DNA of 12,351 nt from Clostridiales bacterium (GTDB lineage Bacteria > Bacillota > Clostridia > Peptostreptococcales > JAAYPU01): the NCBI GenBank assembly GCA_012519645.1, contig JAAYPU010000200.1, forward strand, positions 1-12,351. Direction: 5' to 3'. A program made the position numbers and the translations under genes. Numbering within the stretch: the stretch's first letter is position 1; every line of letters begins with the position of its first letter. Shown one piece after another: positions 6,123-12,351 of this stretch. The notes under the pieces were generated by a model. It had not been told where the DNA came from, did no database searches, and was given only the letters and a program-made list of their open reading frames with translations.

Positions 6123-6923
6123 GTGTATACTTTAGGGATTGATATTGGTTCAACCACATCAAAATGTGTAATATTAGAAGATGGATCAAAAATAATTGCA
6201 AAATCATTAGTACAGGCTGGAACAGGAACCGATGGACCTGAGAGAGCATACAACGAGATTTTGGATGCAAGCAAACTGAAAAAAGAGGATATTGCTCATA
6301 TAGTTGCGACGGGATATGGCAGAGCAATATACACATCAGCAAATGCAGATATGAGCGAACTTAGTTGTCATGCAAAAGGTGTGCACTTTCTTTTTCCTGA
6401 TGTACGAACTATAATAGATATTGGGGGGCAGGACGCAAAGGTCATTCGATTAAATCAACAAGGAATTATTGACAGCTTTTTAATGAATGACAAGTGTGCA
6501 GCCGGGACAGGAAGATTCTTGGATGTAATGGCCAATATATTACAGATAAGTATCAACGAATTAGAAGTATATGCAAGTAAAGCGGACAATCCTGTGAAAA
6601 TTTCCAGTACTTGTACTGTATTTGCAGAATCAGAGGTTATTTCTCAGCTTGCTAAAGGTGTGACCATAGAGAATGTTGTAGCCGGTATTTGTGAATCTGT
6701 GGCAAGCAGAGTTGCAGCTCTTGCAAAGAGAAATAGAGTAGAAGAAAAGGTTTATATGAGCGGTGGCGTTGCTCAAAATGCGGGGGTTCGTAATGCTCTG
6801 GCCAAGGAATTGGGAACAGAAATATTATTTTCAGAATATTCCCAATACATGGGGGCATTAGGCGCAGCCATTGCAGCATATGAAAAGTGGAGAAAAGAGA
6901 CTGGAGGGAAAGATCATGAGTGA
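6123..6923 (+). CDS. hadI: 2-hydroxyacyl-CoA dehydratase activator (ATP-dependent, [4Fe-4S])
   Basis: A 266-residue protein starting at GTG 6123, with GGGAGGA six bases upstream. This homodimeric archerase holds one [4Fe-4S] cluster between its subunits and uses ATP hydrolysis to inject a single low-potential electron into the dehydratase, which can then turn over many times. The ASKHA fold is shown by GIDIGSTTSK (5-14), the second phosphate loop IDIGGQDAK (98-106) and the adenosine motif MSGGVAQNAGV (212-222). The cluster ligands are C125 in DKCAAGTGRF and C164 in STCTVFAESEV, the two Cys conserved in the family (equivalent to those of the Acidaminococcus activator). The length is normal. 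Its last eight bases overlap the start of the next gene, pointing to coupled translation. Sensitive to oxygen in all studied relatives, hence an anaerobic host. Confidence 0.95.
   Translation: MYTLGIDIGSTTSKCVILEDGSKIIAKSLVQAGTGTDGPERAYNEILDASKLKKEDIAHIVATGYGRAIYTSANADMSELSCHAKGVHFLFPDVRTIIDIGGQDAKVIRLNQQGIIDSFLMNDKCAAGTGRFLDVMANILQISINELEVYASKADNPVKISSTCTVFAESEVISQLAKGVTIENVVAGICESVASRVAALAKRNRVEEKVYMSGGVAQNAGVRNALAKELGTEILFSEYSQYMGALGAAIAAYEKWRKETGGKDHE
6903..6908 (+). promoter_or_regulatory. Shine-Dalgarno deciding the hadB start at 6916
   Basis: GGAGGG lies seven bases before ATG 6916. An in-frame ATG at 6871 lies deep inside the activator gene without a binding site, so it was rejected as a start. 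Confidence 0.75.
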
Positions 6924-8154
6924 AGAAGTAAAAGCGGCACCAAAGAAAGAAGTGGACCCGAATTCAGCAAAAGCCAGATTAGGAAAGATTATAGAAGATC
7001 ATTATAATAATCTTTGGGTTGCGAAAGAAAAAGGCGAAAAAATAGGGTGGTGTGCAAGTAACTTTCCACAGGAAATCTGGCAGACATTAGGTTTGACGGT
7101 TTGCTACCCTGAAAACCAGGCAGCAGCTATTGCAGCGAGAGGTGCAGGAGCTAAATGCTGTGAGACAGCAGAGGCAAATGGATACTCCAACGATATTTGT
7201 GCATATGCAAGAATCAGTCTTGCTTACACTGAGCTTAAGGATGTGCCTGAGCAAAATATGCCTCAGCCTGATTATATGCTATGCTGCAATAATATATGCA
7301 ATCAGATGATTAAATGGTATGAGAACATAGCAAAAAAATTAAACATTCCAATGATTATGATAGATATTCCATTCAATCCGGATTATAAAGTATCTAAAGA
7401 ACAAATTTCCTATGTTAAAGGGCAGTTCTTGGATGCAATCAAGCAGTTAGAGGAAATAACCGGAAAGAAATGGTCTGATGAAAGATTCAAAGAGGTCATG
7501 GAGATTTCAAACCGTACTTCCAGAGCATGGTTAAAAGCAACAAGCTATTGTAAATATGAACCATCTCCTTTAAATGGATTTGATTTACTGAATCATATGG
7601 CAGTAGCAGTATGTGCAAGAGGAACGGTGGAAGCGGCAGAAGCCTTTGAAAAATTGGCGGAAGAATATGAAGAAAGTGTAAAGGAAGGAAAAAGCACCTT
7701 CCGTGCCGAAGAAAAATATAGGATCATGTTTGAAGGTATTGCCTGCTGGCCGCATTTAAGATTTACGGCTACTGAATTAAAATCAAGAGGTATGAATATG
7801 GTAGCTACTATATATGCTGATGCTTTTGGATTTATTTATGATGATTTCGATGGTTTGATTGAAGCATATTGCAGTGTCCCAAATTCAATAAATTTAGAAA
7901 AATCCAGAGATAAACGCGTTCAAATCGTAAAGAATAATGGTGCAAAAGGATTATTAGTTCATACTAATCGTTCATGCAAGTTATGGAGCGGATTTATGTA
8001 TGAAATGAGCCGTCAAATAGGAGAAGTCTGCGACATTCCTGTTACATCTTTTGACGGAGACCAGGCGGATCCCAGAAACTTTTCAGAAGCACAATATGCT
8101 ACAAGAGTACAAGGCTTGATGGAAGTAATGGAAGCCAGAAAAGGAGGGAAATAG
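6916..8154 (+). CDS. hadB: 2-hydroxyacyl-CoA dehydratase, HadB-type (alpha) subunit
   Basis: ATG 6916 gives 412 residues, the usual size for HadB (about 410). With HadC it forms the dehydratase that removes water from an (R)-2-hydroxyacyl-CoA through a ketyl radical. Each subunit binds one [4Fe-4S] cluster. Visible motifs are GWCASNFPQE (44-53), NDICAYAR with C95, MLCCNNICNQ with C128, a central MFEGIACWPHLR (271-282), SCKLWSGF with C354, and FDGDQADPRNFS (379-390). C95, C128 and C354 have the spacing of the three Cys ligands known in HadB of Clostridioides difficile, whose fourth iron site is open to the substrate. The first 20 residues are Lys/Glu-rich and not conserved. The gene overlaps the activator by eight bases and precedes hadC by two. 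Family and subunit are sure; substrate is not. Confidence 0.93.
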   Translation: MSEEVKAAPKKEVDPNSAKARLGKIIEDHYNNLWVAKEKGEKIGWCASNFPQEIWQTLGLTVCYPENQAAAIAARGAGAKCCETAEANGYSNDICAYARISLAYTELKDVPEQNMPQPDYMLCCNNICNQMIKWYENIAKKLNIPMIMIDIPFNPDYKVSKEQISYVKGQFLDAIKQLEEITGKKWSDERFKEVMEISNRTSRAWLKATSYCKYEPSPLNGFDLLNHMAVAVCARGTVEAAEAFEKLAEEYEESVKEGKSTFRAEEKYRIMFEGIACWPHLRFTATELKSRGMNMVATIYADAFGFIYDDFDGLIEAYCSVPNSINLEKSRDKRVQIVKNNGAKGLLVHTNRSCKLWSGFMYEMSRQIGEVCDIPVTSFDGDQADPRNFSEAQYATRVQGLMEVMEARKGGK

Positions 8155-8156
8155 TC

Positions 8157-9284
8157 ATGGCAACAGTTCAGCAATTATTAGAAAAATTTCATGAAGTGGC
8201 TTCTTCGCCTCAAAAGCAAAAGGAATATTATTTAAAAGAAGGTAAAAAGGTTGTTGCATGTGTACCTATTTATACTCCTGAAGAAATAATCCATTCTATG
8301 GGTATGATACCTATGGGAACTTGGGGAGCTGATGTGGAAGTAAAAGAAGCAAAGAGATATTTTCCGGCATTTATTTGCAGTATCATGCAAAGTGTTTTAG
8401 AATTAGGAATAAATGGTAAATATAAAGGTGTATCTGCCATCGTGATTCCATACCTATGCGATTCATTGATGGGATTGGGTGAAAACTGGAAAATGGCTGT
8501 GCCGGATATTCCTTTTATTCCGATGCAATATCCTCAAAACAGAAAACCTGAGTACGGAATAGAATTTACAAAGCAAGCATACCTTCGGGTGATTCGTGAT
8601 TTGGAAAACATTACAGGTGCAAAATTTTCCGAGGATAATCTAAAGAAAAGCTGTGATATATACAACGCACATAATAAAGCTATGAGAGAAATCAGTTCGA
8701 TTCTGGCTAATCATCCTGAGATATCTGCAGTAAACAGGAAGGATATTTTTAAGAGCGCATATTTCATGGAAAAGGAAGAGCATACCCGTCTTGTCAATGA
8801 GCTTATTGCTTTATTAAAAGCACAGCCAAAACAGGATAACAACAAAATCAAAATTGTTACCAGCGGTATCCTTGCCGATAGTGAAAATTTATTAAAAATA
8901 ATCGATGACAATAACATGCAAATAGTCGCAGATGATGTAGCTCATGAATCGAGGCAATATCGTGTGGATGTGCCTGTAGACGGAGCACCGCTTGATAATC
9001 TTGCCAAGAAATTTTCAGCTATGGACCATTGCTCTGTACTTTATGATGTGGATAAAAAACGTGCCGATTATATTGTAAATTTAGCAAAACAATATAATGC
9101 TAAGGGTGTCATAGTAATTTTAACTAAATTCTGTGATCCCGAAGAATACGATTATCCAATATTAAAGGGAGCTTTTGATAAAGCAAACCTGCCATCTACT
9201 CTTATAGAGGTAGACAGACAGATGGTCAATTATGAGCAGGCAAAAACAAATATCCAAACCTTTAGAGAAGTATTAGAATATTAA
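8157..9284 (+). CDS. hadC: 2-hydroxyacyl-CoA dehydratase, HadC-type (beta) subunit
   Basis: A 375-residue protein; ATG 8157 lies two bases after the hadB stop, with AAAGGAGGG inside the hadB end as binding site. It is the second subunit of the dehydratase and carries the other [4Fe-4S] cluster, thought to relay the electron from the activator. The N-terminal part has VACVPIYTPEEIIHSMGMIP (33-52), the shared subunit fold opening, then FICSIMQS with C74, YLCDSLMGLGENW with C101, and near the end KFCDPEEYDYP with C326. These three are the likely cluster ligands. The end is LIEVDRQMVNYEQAKTNIQTF, typical of the family's last strand-helix. No acyl-CoA dehydrogenase or Etf gene follows; a spacer of 165 bases leads to the TRAP transporter genes. 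Confidence 0.93.
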   Translation: MATVQQLLEKFHEVASSPQKQKEYYLKEGKKVVACVPIYTPEEIIHSMGMIPMGTWGADVEVKEAKRYFPAFICSIMQSVLELGINGKYKGVSAIVIPYLCDSLMGLGENWKMAVPDIPFIPMQYPQNRKPEYGIEFTKQAYLRVIRDLENITGAKFSEDNLKKSCDIYNAHNKAMREISSILANHPEISAVNRKDIFKSAYFMEKEEHTRLVNELIALLKAQPKQDNNKIKIVTSGILADSENLLKIIDDNNMQIVADDVAHESRQYRVDVPVDGAPLDNLAKKFSAMDHCSVLYDVDKKRADYIVNLAKQYNAKGVIVILTKFCDPEEYDYPILKGAFDKANLPSTLIEVDRQMVNYEQAKTNIQTFREVLEY

Positions 9285-9312
9285 TGACTACATTTTTTTC
9301 CTAACGATTTCC

Positions 9313-9350
9313 TAAGACCTATTATTAATTGGGTTTTAAGATATATTTTT
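9313..9350 (+). promoter_or_regulatory. Weak hairpin between hadC and dctP
   Basis: TAAGACCT (9313-9320) can pair in RNA with GGGTTTTA (9331-9338) with two G-U pairs and a ten-base loop; five Ts follow at 9346-9350, eight bases beyond the stem. It could lower read-through from the had genes into the transporter genes, or mark an RNA processing point. The stem is weak and the T-run is not adjacent. Confidence 0.3.
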
Positions 9351-9449
9351 AAAGAAGGAGGGTAGAGTAGAAAAATCTTTATTCAACTTTTAAAACGTAT
9401 AACAGACAAAAAAATTTAAATTAAGTGGTTTAATAGGGAGGAAATATTA

Positions 9450-10487
9450 ATGAAAATCAATAAGAGGAAAATGATAAGCTTATTAAGCGTGTTACTAGTT
9501 TTAGTAATGGTTTTTGCGGTAGGTTGTGGCGGAAGTAAAGCGCCTGCTCAAAATGGCAACGCAAATGCAGATGATGATAAAGTATATAAATTTACCGGCG
9601 GAATTCAGCCTCCGGCTACACATCCAACTGCTGTATCAATGCAAAAATTTGCTGACTTAGTAAAAGAAAAGACGAACGGAAAAGTTCTGCTGACTGTACT
9701 TCCTGACGCACAGCTTGGAGGAGAAAGAGAACTATTAGAAGGAGTACAATTGGGTACTGTTGACTTTTCTAATATTACTACTACTATAGTAGCGAATGCT
9801 GTACCTCAATATCTTGTTTTTGACCTACCATTCTTATTTGCTAACGATCAAGCAGTATATTCATATTTTGACAGTAAAGACGGAAGAGATTTATTGAAAA
9901 ATTGTGAAGCTAAGAATATGAAAGGTCTTGGCTATCTGAATAATGGATTCAGAGTAACATCAAGTAATATTCCAATCAAAAAAGCAGATGATGTAAAAGG
10001 ATTATCTATAAGAACACAGGAAAATCAACTGCATATGGCTACATGGAAAGCACTGGGAGCACAACCAACACCTCTTGCAATGCAAGATTTGTATACAGCT
10101 TTACAACAAGGTGTAGTAGGAGCTCAGGAAAATCCGTTCAGTGTTATAGCATCTTTCGGTTTGTATGAAATACAAGATTATATTTCTGAAACTAACCATA
10201 TTAACTCTATGACAGTTACAATGTTCAATAAAGCAAAATGGGACAGCATACCTGCAAAATACCAAGACGCTATTATGGAAGCTTGGGCAGAAGTTGAAAA
10301 ATACGACAGAGGAGCAAAAGAAGAAGCGTTGAAAGCTGATATAGCAAAAATGGAAGCTGCAGGAACAACTGTTATCAGAAGCACTGATATAGACTTAAAT
10401 AGCTTTAAAGAAAAGGTACAATCTGTTTATACACAATATGAAGGTCAAGTTGGAAAAGATTTATTAGATTCTATTTTAAAGAGATAG
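9450..10487 (+). CDS. dctP: TRAP transporter solute-binding lipoprotein, DctP family
   Basis: A 345-residue protein starting at ATG 9450 after GGGAGGA. It is the extracytoplasmic receptor that catches an organic acid and hands it to the membrane subunits. The start is a lipoprotein signal: KRK, a hydrophobic stretch (8-24), then lipobox AVGC with C26 as lipidation site, followed by a flexible GGSKAPAQNGNANA linker. The mature domain shows the DctP pattern: PATHPTAVSMQKFADLVKEKTNGKV, LPDAQLGGERELLEGVQLGTVDF, the ligand-binding Arg in KGLSIRTQEN (R188), and DLYTALQQGVVGAQENP (213-229). In studied members this Arg grips the ligand's carboxylate, so a carboxylic acid is the expected cargo. Being a lipoprotein fits a cell without an outer membrane. 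Given the operon, a 2-hydroxyacid is the likely ligand, but ligand type cannot be read from these residues. Confidence 0.93.
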   Translation: MKINKRKMISLLSVLLVLVMVFAVGCGGSKAPAQNGNANADDDKVYKFTGGIQPPATHPTAVSMQKFADLVKEKTNGKVLLTVLPDAQLGGERELLEGVQLGTVDFSNITTTIVANAVPQYLVFDLPFLFANDQAVYSYFDSKDGRDLLKNCEAKNMKGLGYLNNGFRVTSSNIPIKKADDVKGLSIRTQENQLHMATWKALGAQPTPLAMQDLYTALQQGVVGAQENPFSVIASFGLYEIQDYISETNHINSMTVTMFNKAKWDSIPAKYQDAIMEAWAEVEKYDRGAKEEALKADIAKMEAAGTTVIRSTDIDLNSFKEKVQSVYTQYEGQVGKDLLDSILKR

Positions 10488-10497
10488 TTAAATGTTT

Positions 10498-10529
10498 AAG
10501 GGTAATCCTTAATATTTAGGATTACCCTT
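10498..10529 (+). promoter_or_regulatory. 12-bp intercistronic hairpin between dctP and dctQ
   Basis: AAGGGTAATCCT (10498-10509) pairs perfectly with AGGATTACCCTT (10518-10529) around an eight-base loop. Only three Ts follow, then GAAGA, so it is not a full terminator. Hairpins here are known to protect or partly terminate transcripts so that the binding protein is made in excess over the membrane subunits; that role is inferred. Confidence 0.75.
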
Positions 10530-10546
10530 TGAAGATTATATACTGC

Positions 10547-10555
10547 GGAGGTGAT
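10547..10555 (+). promoter_or_regulatory. Shine-Dalgarno deciding the dctQ start at 10563
   Basis: GGAGGTGAT ends seven bases before ATG 10563. The in-frame GTG at 10551 lies within this site and is therefore unlikely to be the start. Confidence 0.75.
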
Positions 10556-10562
10556 AGGACAT

Positions 10563-11084
10563 ATGAAAAGTATAGTGTCAGGTTTTAGAAAATTCAGTAA
10601 TGGCAGTAATAAAGTACTTACAGTGATATCAGATACAGTTATGGCAGCTTTGGTTATTACCGTAGCACTTCAGATATTTGCCCGTTATCTTTTTGGCGTT
10701 TATTTTGCATGGACAGAAGAAACATCTAGATATCTAATGTTTTGGGCGGTATTGTTAGGAGCAGCCAAAGCACTTCAGGTAGACGCACATCCGAAAGTAA
10801 CGTTTATCTCAGAAGGTCTTATTAAAGGAAAAGGAACTCATATATGCAGGATATTAGCTAGTGTTGCATCAGCAATTTTTTATATTATTTTAATCATATA
10901 CGGATGGAAGTTCAGCATGATGAATTTAAGTCAGCTGTCTTTATCTTTGCGATTCCCAATGACCTTTATATTTATAGCAATGCCAGTGGGCGGATTTTTC
11001 TTGTTAGTGAATACAATCGTAGATATCCTAAGGGAATTAGGCAGTTTAGGTGTGCGCTCTTTGAAGGAAGGTGAAGAAGAATGA
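10563..11084 (+). CDS. dctQ: TRAP transporter small membrane subunit, DctQ family
   Basis: ATG 10563 gives 173 residues, a usual size for DctQ. Four membrane helices are visible (about 19-42, 53-72, 94-115 and 132-155). The family hallmark ARYLFGVYFAWTEETSRYLMFW (40-61), with an amphipathic turn and TEE before the second helix, is clear, as is the DAHPKVTFI loop (74-82). DctQ pairs with DctM and supports the contact with the binding protein; it has no known transport activity alone. The gene starts 75 bases after dctP, behind a hairpin, and its TGA overlaps the dctM start in an ATGA junction, so the two membrane subunits are translationally coupled. Confidence 0.92.
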   Translation: MKSIVSGFRKFSNGSNKVLTVISDTVMAALVITVALQIFARYLFGVYFAWTEETSRYLMFWAVLLGAAKALQVDAHPKVTFISEGLIKGKGTHICRILASVASAIFYIILIIYGWKFSMMNLSQLSLSLRFPMTFIFIAMPVGGFFLLVNTIVDILRELGSLGVRSLKEGEEE

Positions 11085-12351
11085 CAGGAATATTATTTGG
11101 AAGTTTAGTAATTCTGCTTTTATTGGGAGCTCCTATTGCCATCGCTTTGGGTCTTTCAGCTGTAGTTGTCTATTTCTTTATGGATGCTCCCCTTTTGTTG
11201 ATTCCTCAAAGAATGTTTGGCGGCCTTGATGCCTTCCCATTGGTAGCAGCGCCCTTCTTCGTCCTTGCCGGAAATATCATGGCAGGTGGCGGGATCTCAA
11301 GAAGAATCGTCAACCTTGCTTTAGTTATTGCAGGCAGAATACCGGGAGCATTAAGCGTTGCTTCCATCGTATCGGGTATGTTCTTTGCGGCTATTTCAGG
11401 CTCCGGAGCTGCATCAACTGCAGCATTAGGCTCTATTATGATTCCGGAGATGGTCGAGAGAAAATACGATAAAGATTTCTCTTCTGTCGTTCAGGCTATG
11501 GCAGGATCACTCGGAATCGTTATACCTCCAAGCGTTCCTCTTATACTCTATGGTATAGGCTGCGGTACTTCCGTAGGAGCTTTGTTTATTGCAGGGATTT
11601 TGCCCGGTATCGTATCAGGCTTGGGTTTGATTATAGTAGCTATTATTATTTCAAAGAAAAAAGGCTATATAGATAAACTTGAAAAAATGGCTTTAAAGCA
11701 GAAATTAAGAATCATAGTTGAAGCCATTCCGGCCATACTTATGCCGGTAATAATATTAGGAGGTATCTACAGCGGGTTCTTCACACCGACAGAAGCAAGC
11801 TGCGTTGCCGTTGTATATGGTTTTATTGTTAGTATTGTTGTTTATAGAGAAATCACTGTTAAAAAATTACGCGAGATTTTAACCAGCAGTGTTATAACTT
11901 CAGCAATTGTATTATTTATTATCGGTACTGCTGCAAATTTCGCTTCTATTTTGATAAGAGAAGGTATTCCTACTGCAATGGCAAATTTCATTATGGGGAT
12001 AACAGATAATCCGTATCTATTCCTTCTGGTTATCAATGTATTCTTGCTGATAATAGGTACGTTTATGGAAACTGCAGCAGCTATTATCATACTGACACCA
12101 ATCCTGGCGCCAATTGCAGTGCAATTGGGAGTAGATCCGGTGCATTTTGGTGTCATCATGATAATGAACTTAGCTATAGGATTATGTACACCACCTGTTG
12201 GAATCAACCTCTATGTAGCATCGAATATAGCTAAAACCAAAATTGATAACATGATGAAATGGCTGTGGCCTTTCTTGGGTGTATCCATTGCAGCGTTACT
12301 TTTAGTAACCTATATACCACAAATAAGTTTATTCTTAGTGAAGTTTTTAAA
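11081..12351 (+). CDS. dctM: TRAP transporter large permease subunit, DctM family, 3' end cut by window
   Basis: ATG 11081 overlaps the dctQ stop in ATGA. The frame is open for 423 codons to the window end; DctM proteins have about 425-430 residues, so only a few codons are missing. It is the Na+-driven channel subunit of the importer. Family motifs in order: FGGLDAFPLVAAPFFVLAGNIM (46-67), GRIPGALSV (85-93), AISGSGAASTAALGSIMIPEM (104-124), GIVIPPSVPLILYG (145-158), GGIYSGFFTPTEASCVAVVYG (227-247), GTFMETAAAIIILTPILAPI (326-345) and MNLAIGLCTPPVGINLYVAS (362-381). The two PPS/PPVG turns sit in the twofold-repeated elevator halves where Na+ and substrate bind. Around a dozen hydrophobic segments fit the known topology. 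No key motif is missing. Confidence 0.95.
   Translation, partial: MTGILFGSLVILLLLGAPIAIALGLSAVVVYFFMDAPLLLIPQRMFGGLDAFPLVAAPFFVLAGNIMAGGGISRRIVNLALVIAGRIPGALSVASIVSGMFFAAISGSGAASTAALGSIMIPEMVERKYDKDFSSVVQAMAGSLGIVIPPSVPLILYGIGCGTSVGALFIAGILPGIVSGLGLIIVAIIISKKKGYIDKLEKMALKQKLRIIVEAIPAILMPVIILGGIYSGFFTPTEASCVAVVYGFIVSIVVYREITVKKLREILTSSVITSAIVLFIIGTAANFASILIREGIPTAMANFIMGITDNPYLFLLVINVFLLIIGTFMETAAAIIILTPILAPIAVQLGVDPVHFGVIMIMNLAIGLCTPPVGINLYVASNIAKTKIDNMMKWLWPFLGVSIAALLLVTYIPQISLFLVKFL

Noticed and set aside
6043..6342. 99-codon minus-strand frame across the hadA-hadI junction
   Set aside because: No ribosome binding site; it overlaps two certain genes and resembles no known family.
9398..9403. 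TATAAC as -10 box of a separate dctP promoter
   Set aside because: The -35 position reads ATCTTT, too far from consensus to support a call.
11842..12207. 121-codon open frame on the minus strand
   Set aside because: It is opposite the well-supported dctM permease and its composition is that of antisense to hydrophobic codons.

Overview
The window looks like chromosomal DNA of a low-GC, anaerobic, Gram-positive bacterium of the Clostridia. The grounds are AT-rich sequence, strong AAGGAGG-type ribosome binding sites, GTG starts, a lipoprotein-type solute-binding protein, and an oxygen-sensitive 2-hydroxyacyl-CoA dehydratase with its Fe-S activator. The genus cannot be fixed from the sequence alone.

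Left part (1-3667). The window opens inside an NAD-dependent DNA ligase gene; the first third, including the adenylated-lysine motif, lies upstream. A tract of degenerate 7-base tandem repeats follows. Then comes a short minus-strand gene for a 54-residue four-cysteine protein with a very good ribosome binding site. A plus-strand pair follows: a 194-residue protein that looks like a distant DarT-type ADP-ribosyltransferase fold, and an AIR-synthase/HypE-like (PurM superfamily) protein. No hydrogenase genes are nearby.

Middle (3668-4890). A GntR-type regulator with an FCD ligand domain has its own promoter. It is followed by a 15-bp hairpin, four copies of a 7-base repeat and a strong intrinsic terminator, with a second weaker terminator-like hairpin behind. 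The region before the next operon holds a TTGACA promoter and a perfect TGGTAATACCA dyad of the GntR/FCD operator type. Part of that dyad recurs in the leader of the regulator gene.

Right part (4891-12351). Seven genes run in one direction: a family III CoA-transferase (HadA/FldA-like), the ATP-dependent dehydratase activator (HadI), both dehydratase subunits (HadB, HadC), and a complete tripartite TRAP transporter (DctP, DctQ, DctM). The last DctM codons are cut off by the window end. The gene order hadA-hadI-hadB-hadC matches the reductive branches of leucine or aromatic amino acid fermentation. The dehydrogenase, acyl-CoA dehydrogenase and Etf genes often found with it are not in this window, and a TRAP importer stands in their place. 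The simplest reading is that the cell imports a 2-hydroxycarboxylate, moves CoA onto it, and dehydrates it to a 2-enoyl-CoA under control of the GntR regulator. The substrate cannot be read from the sequence.
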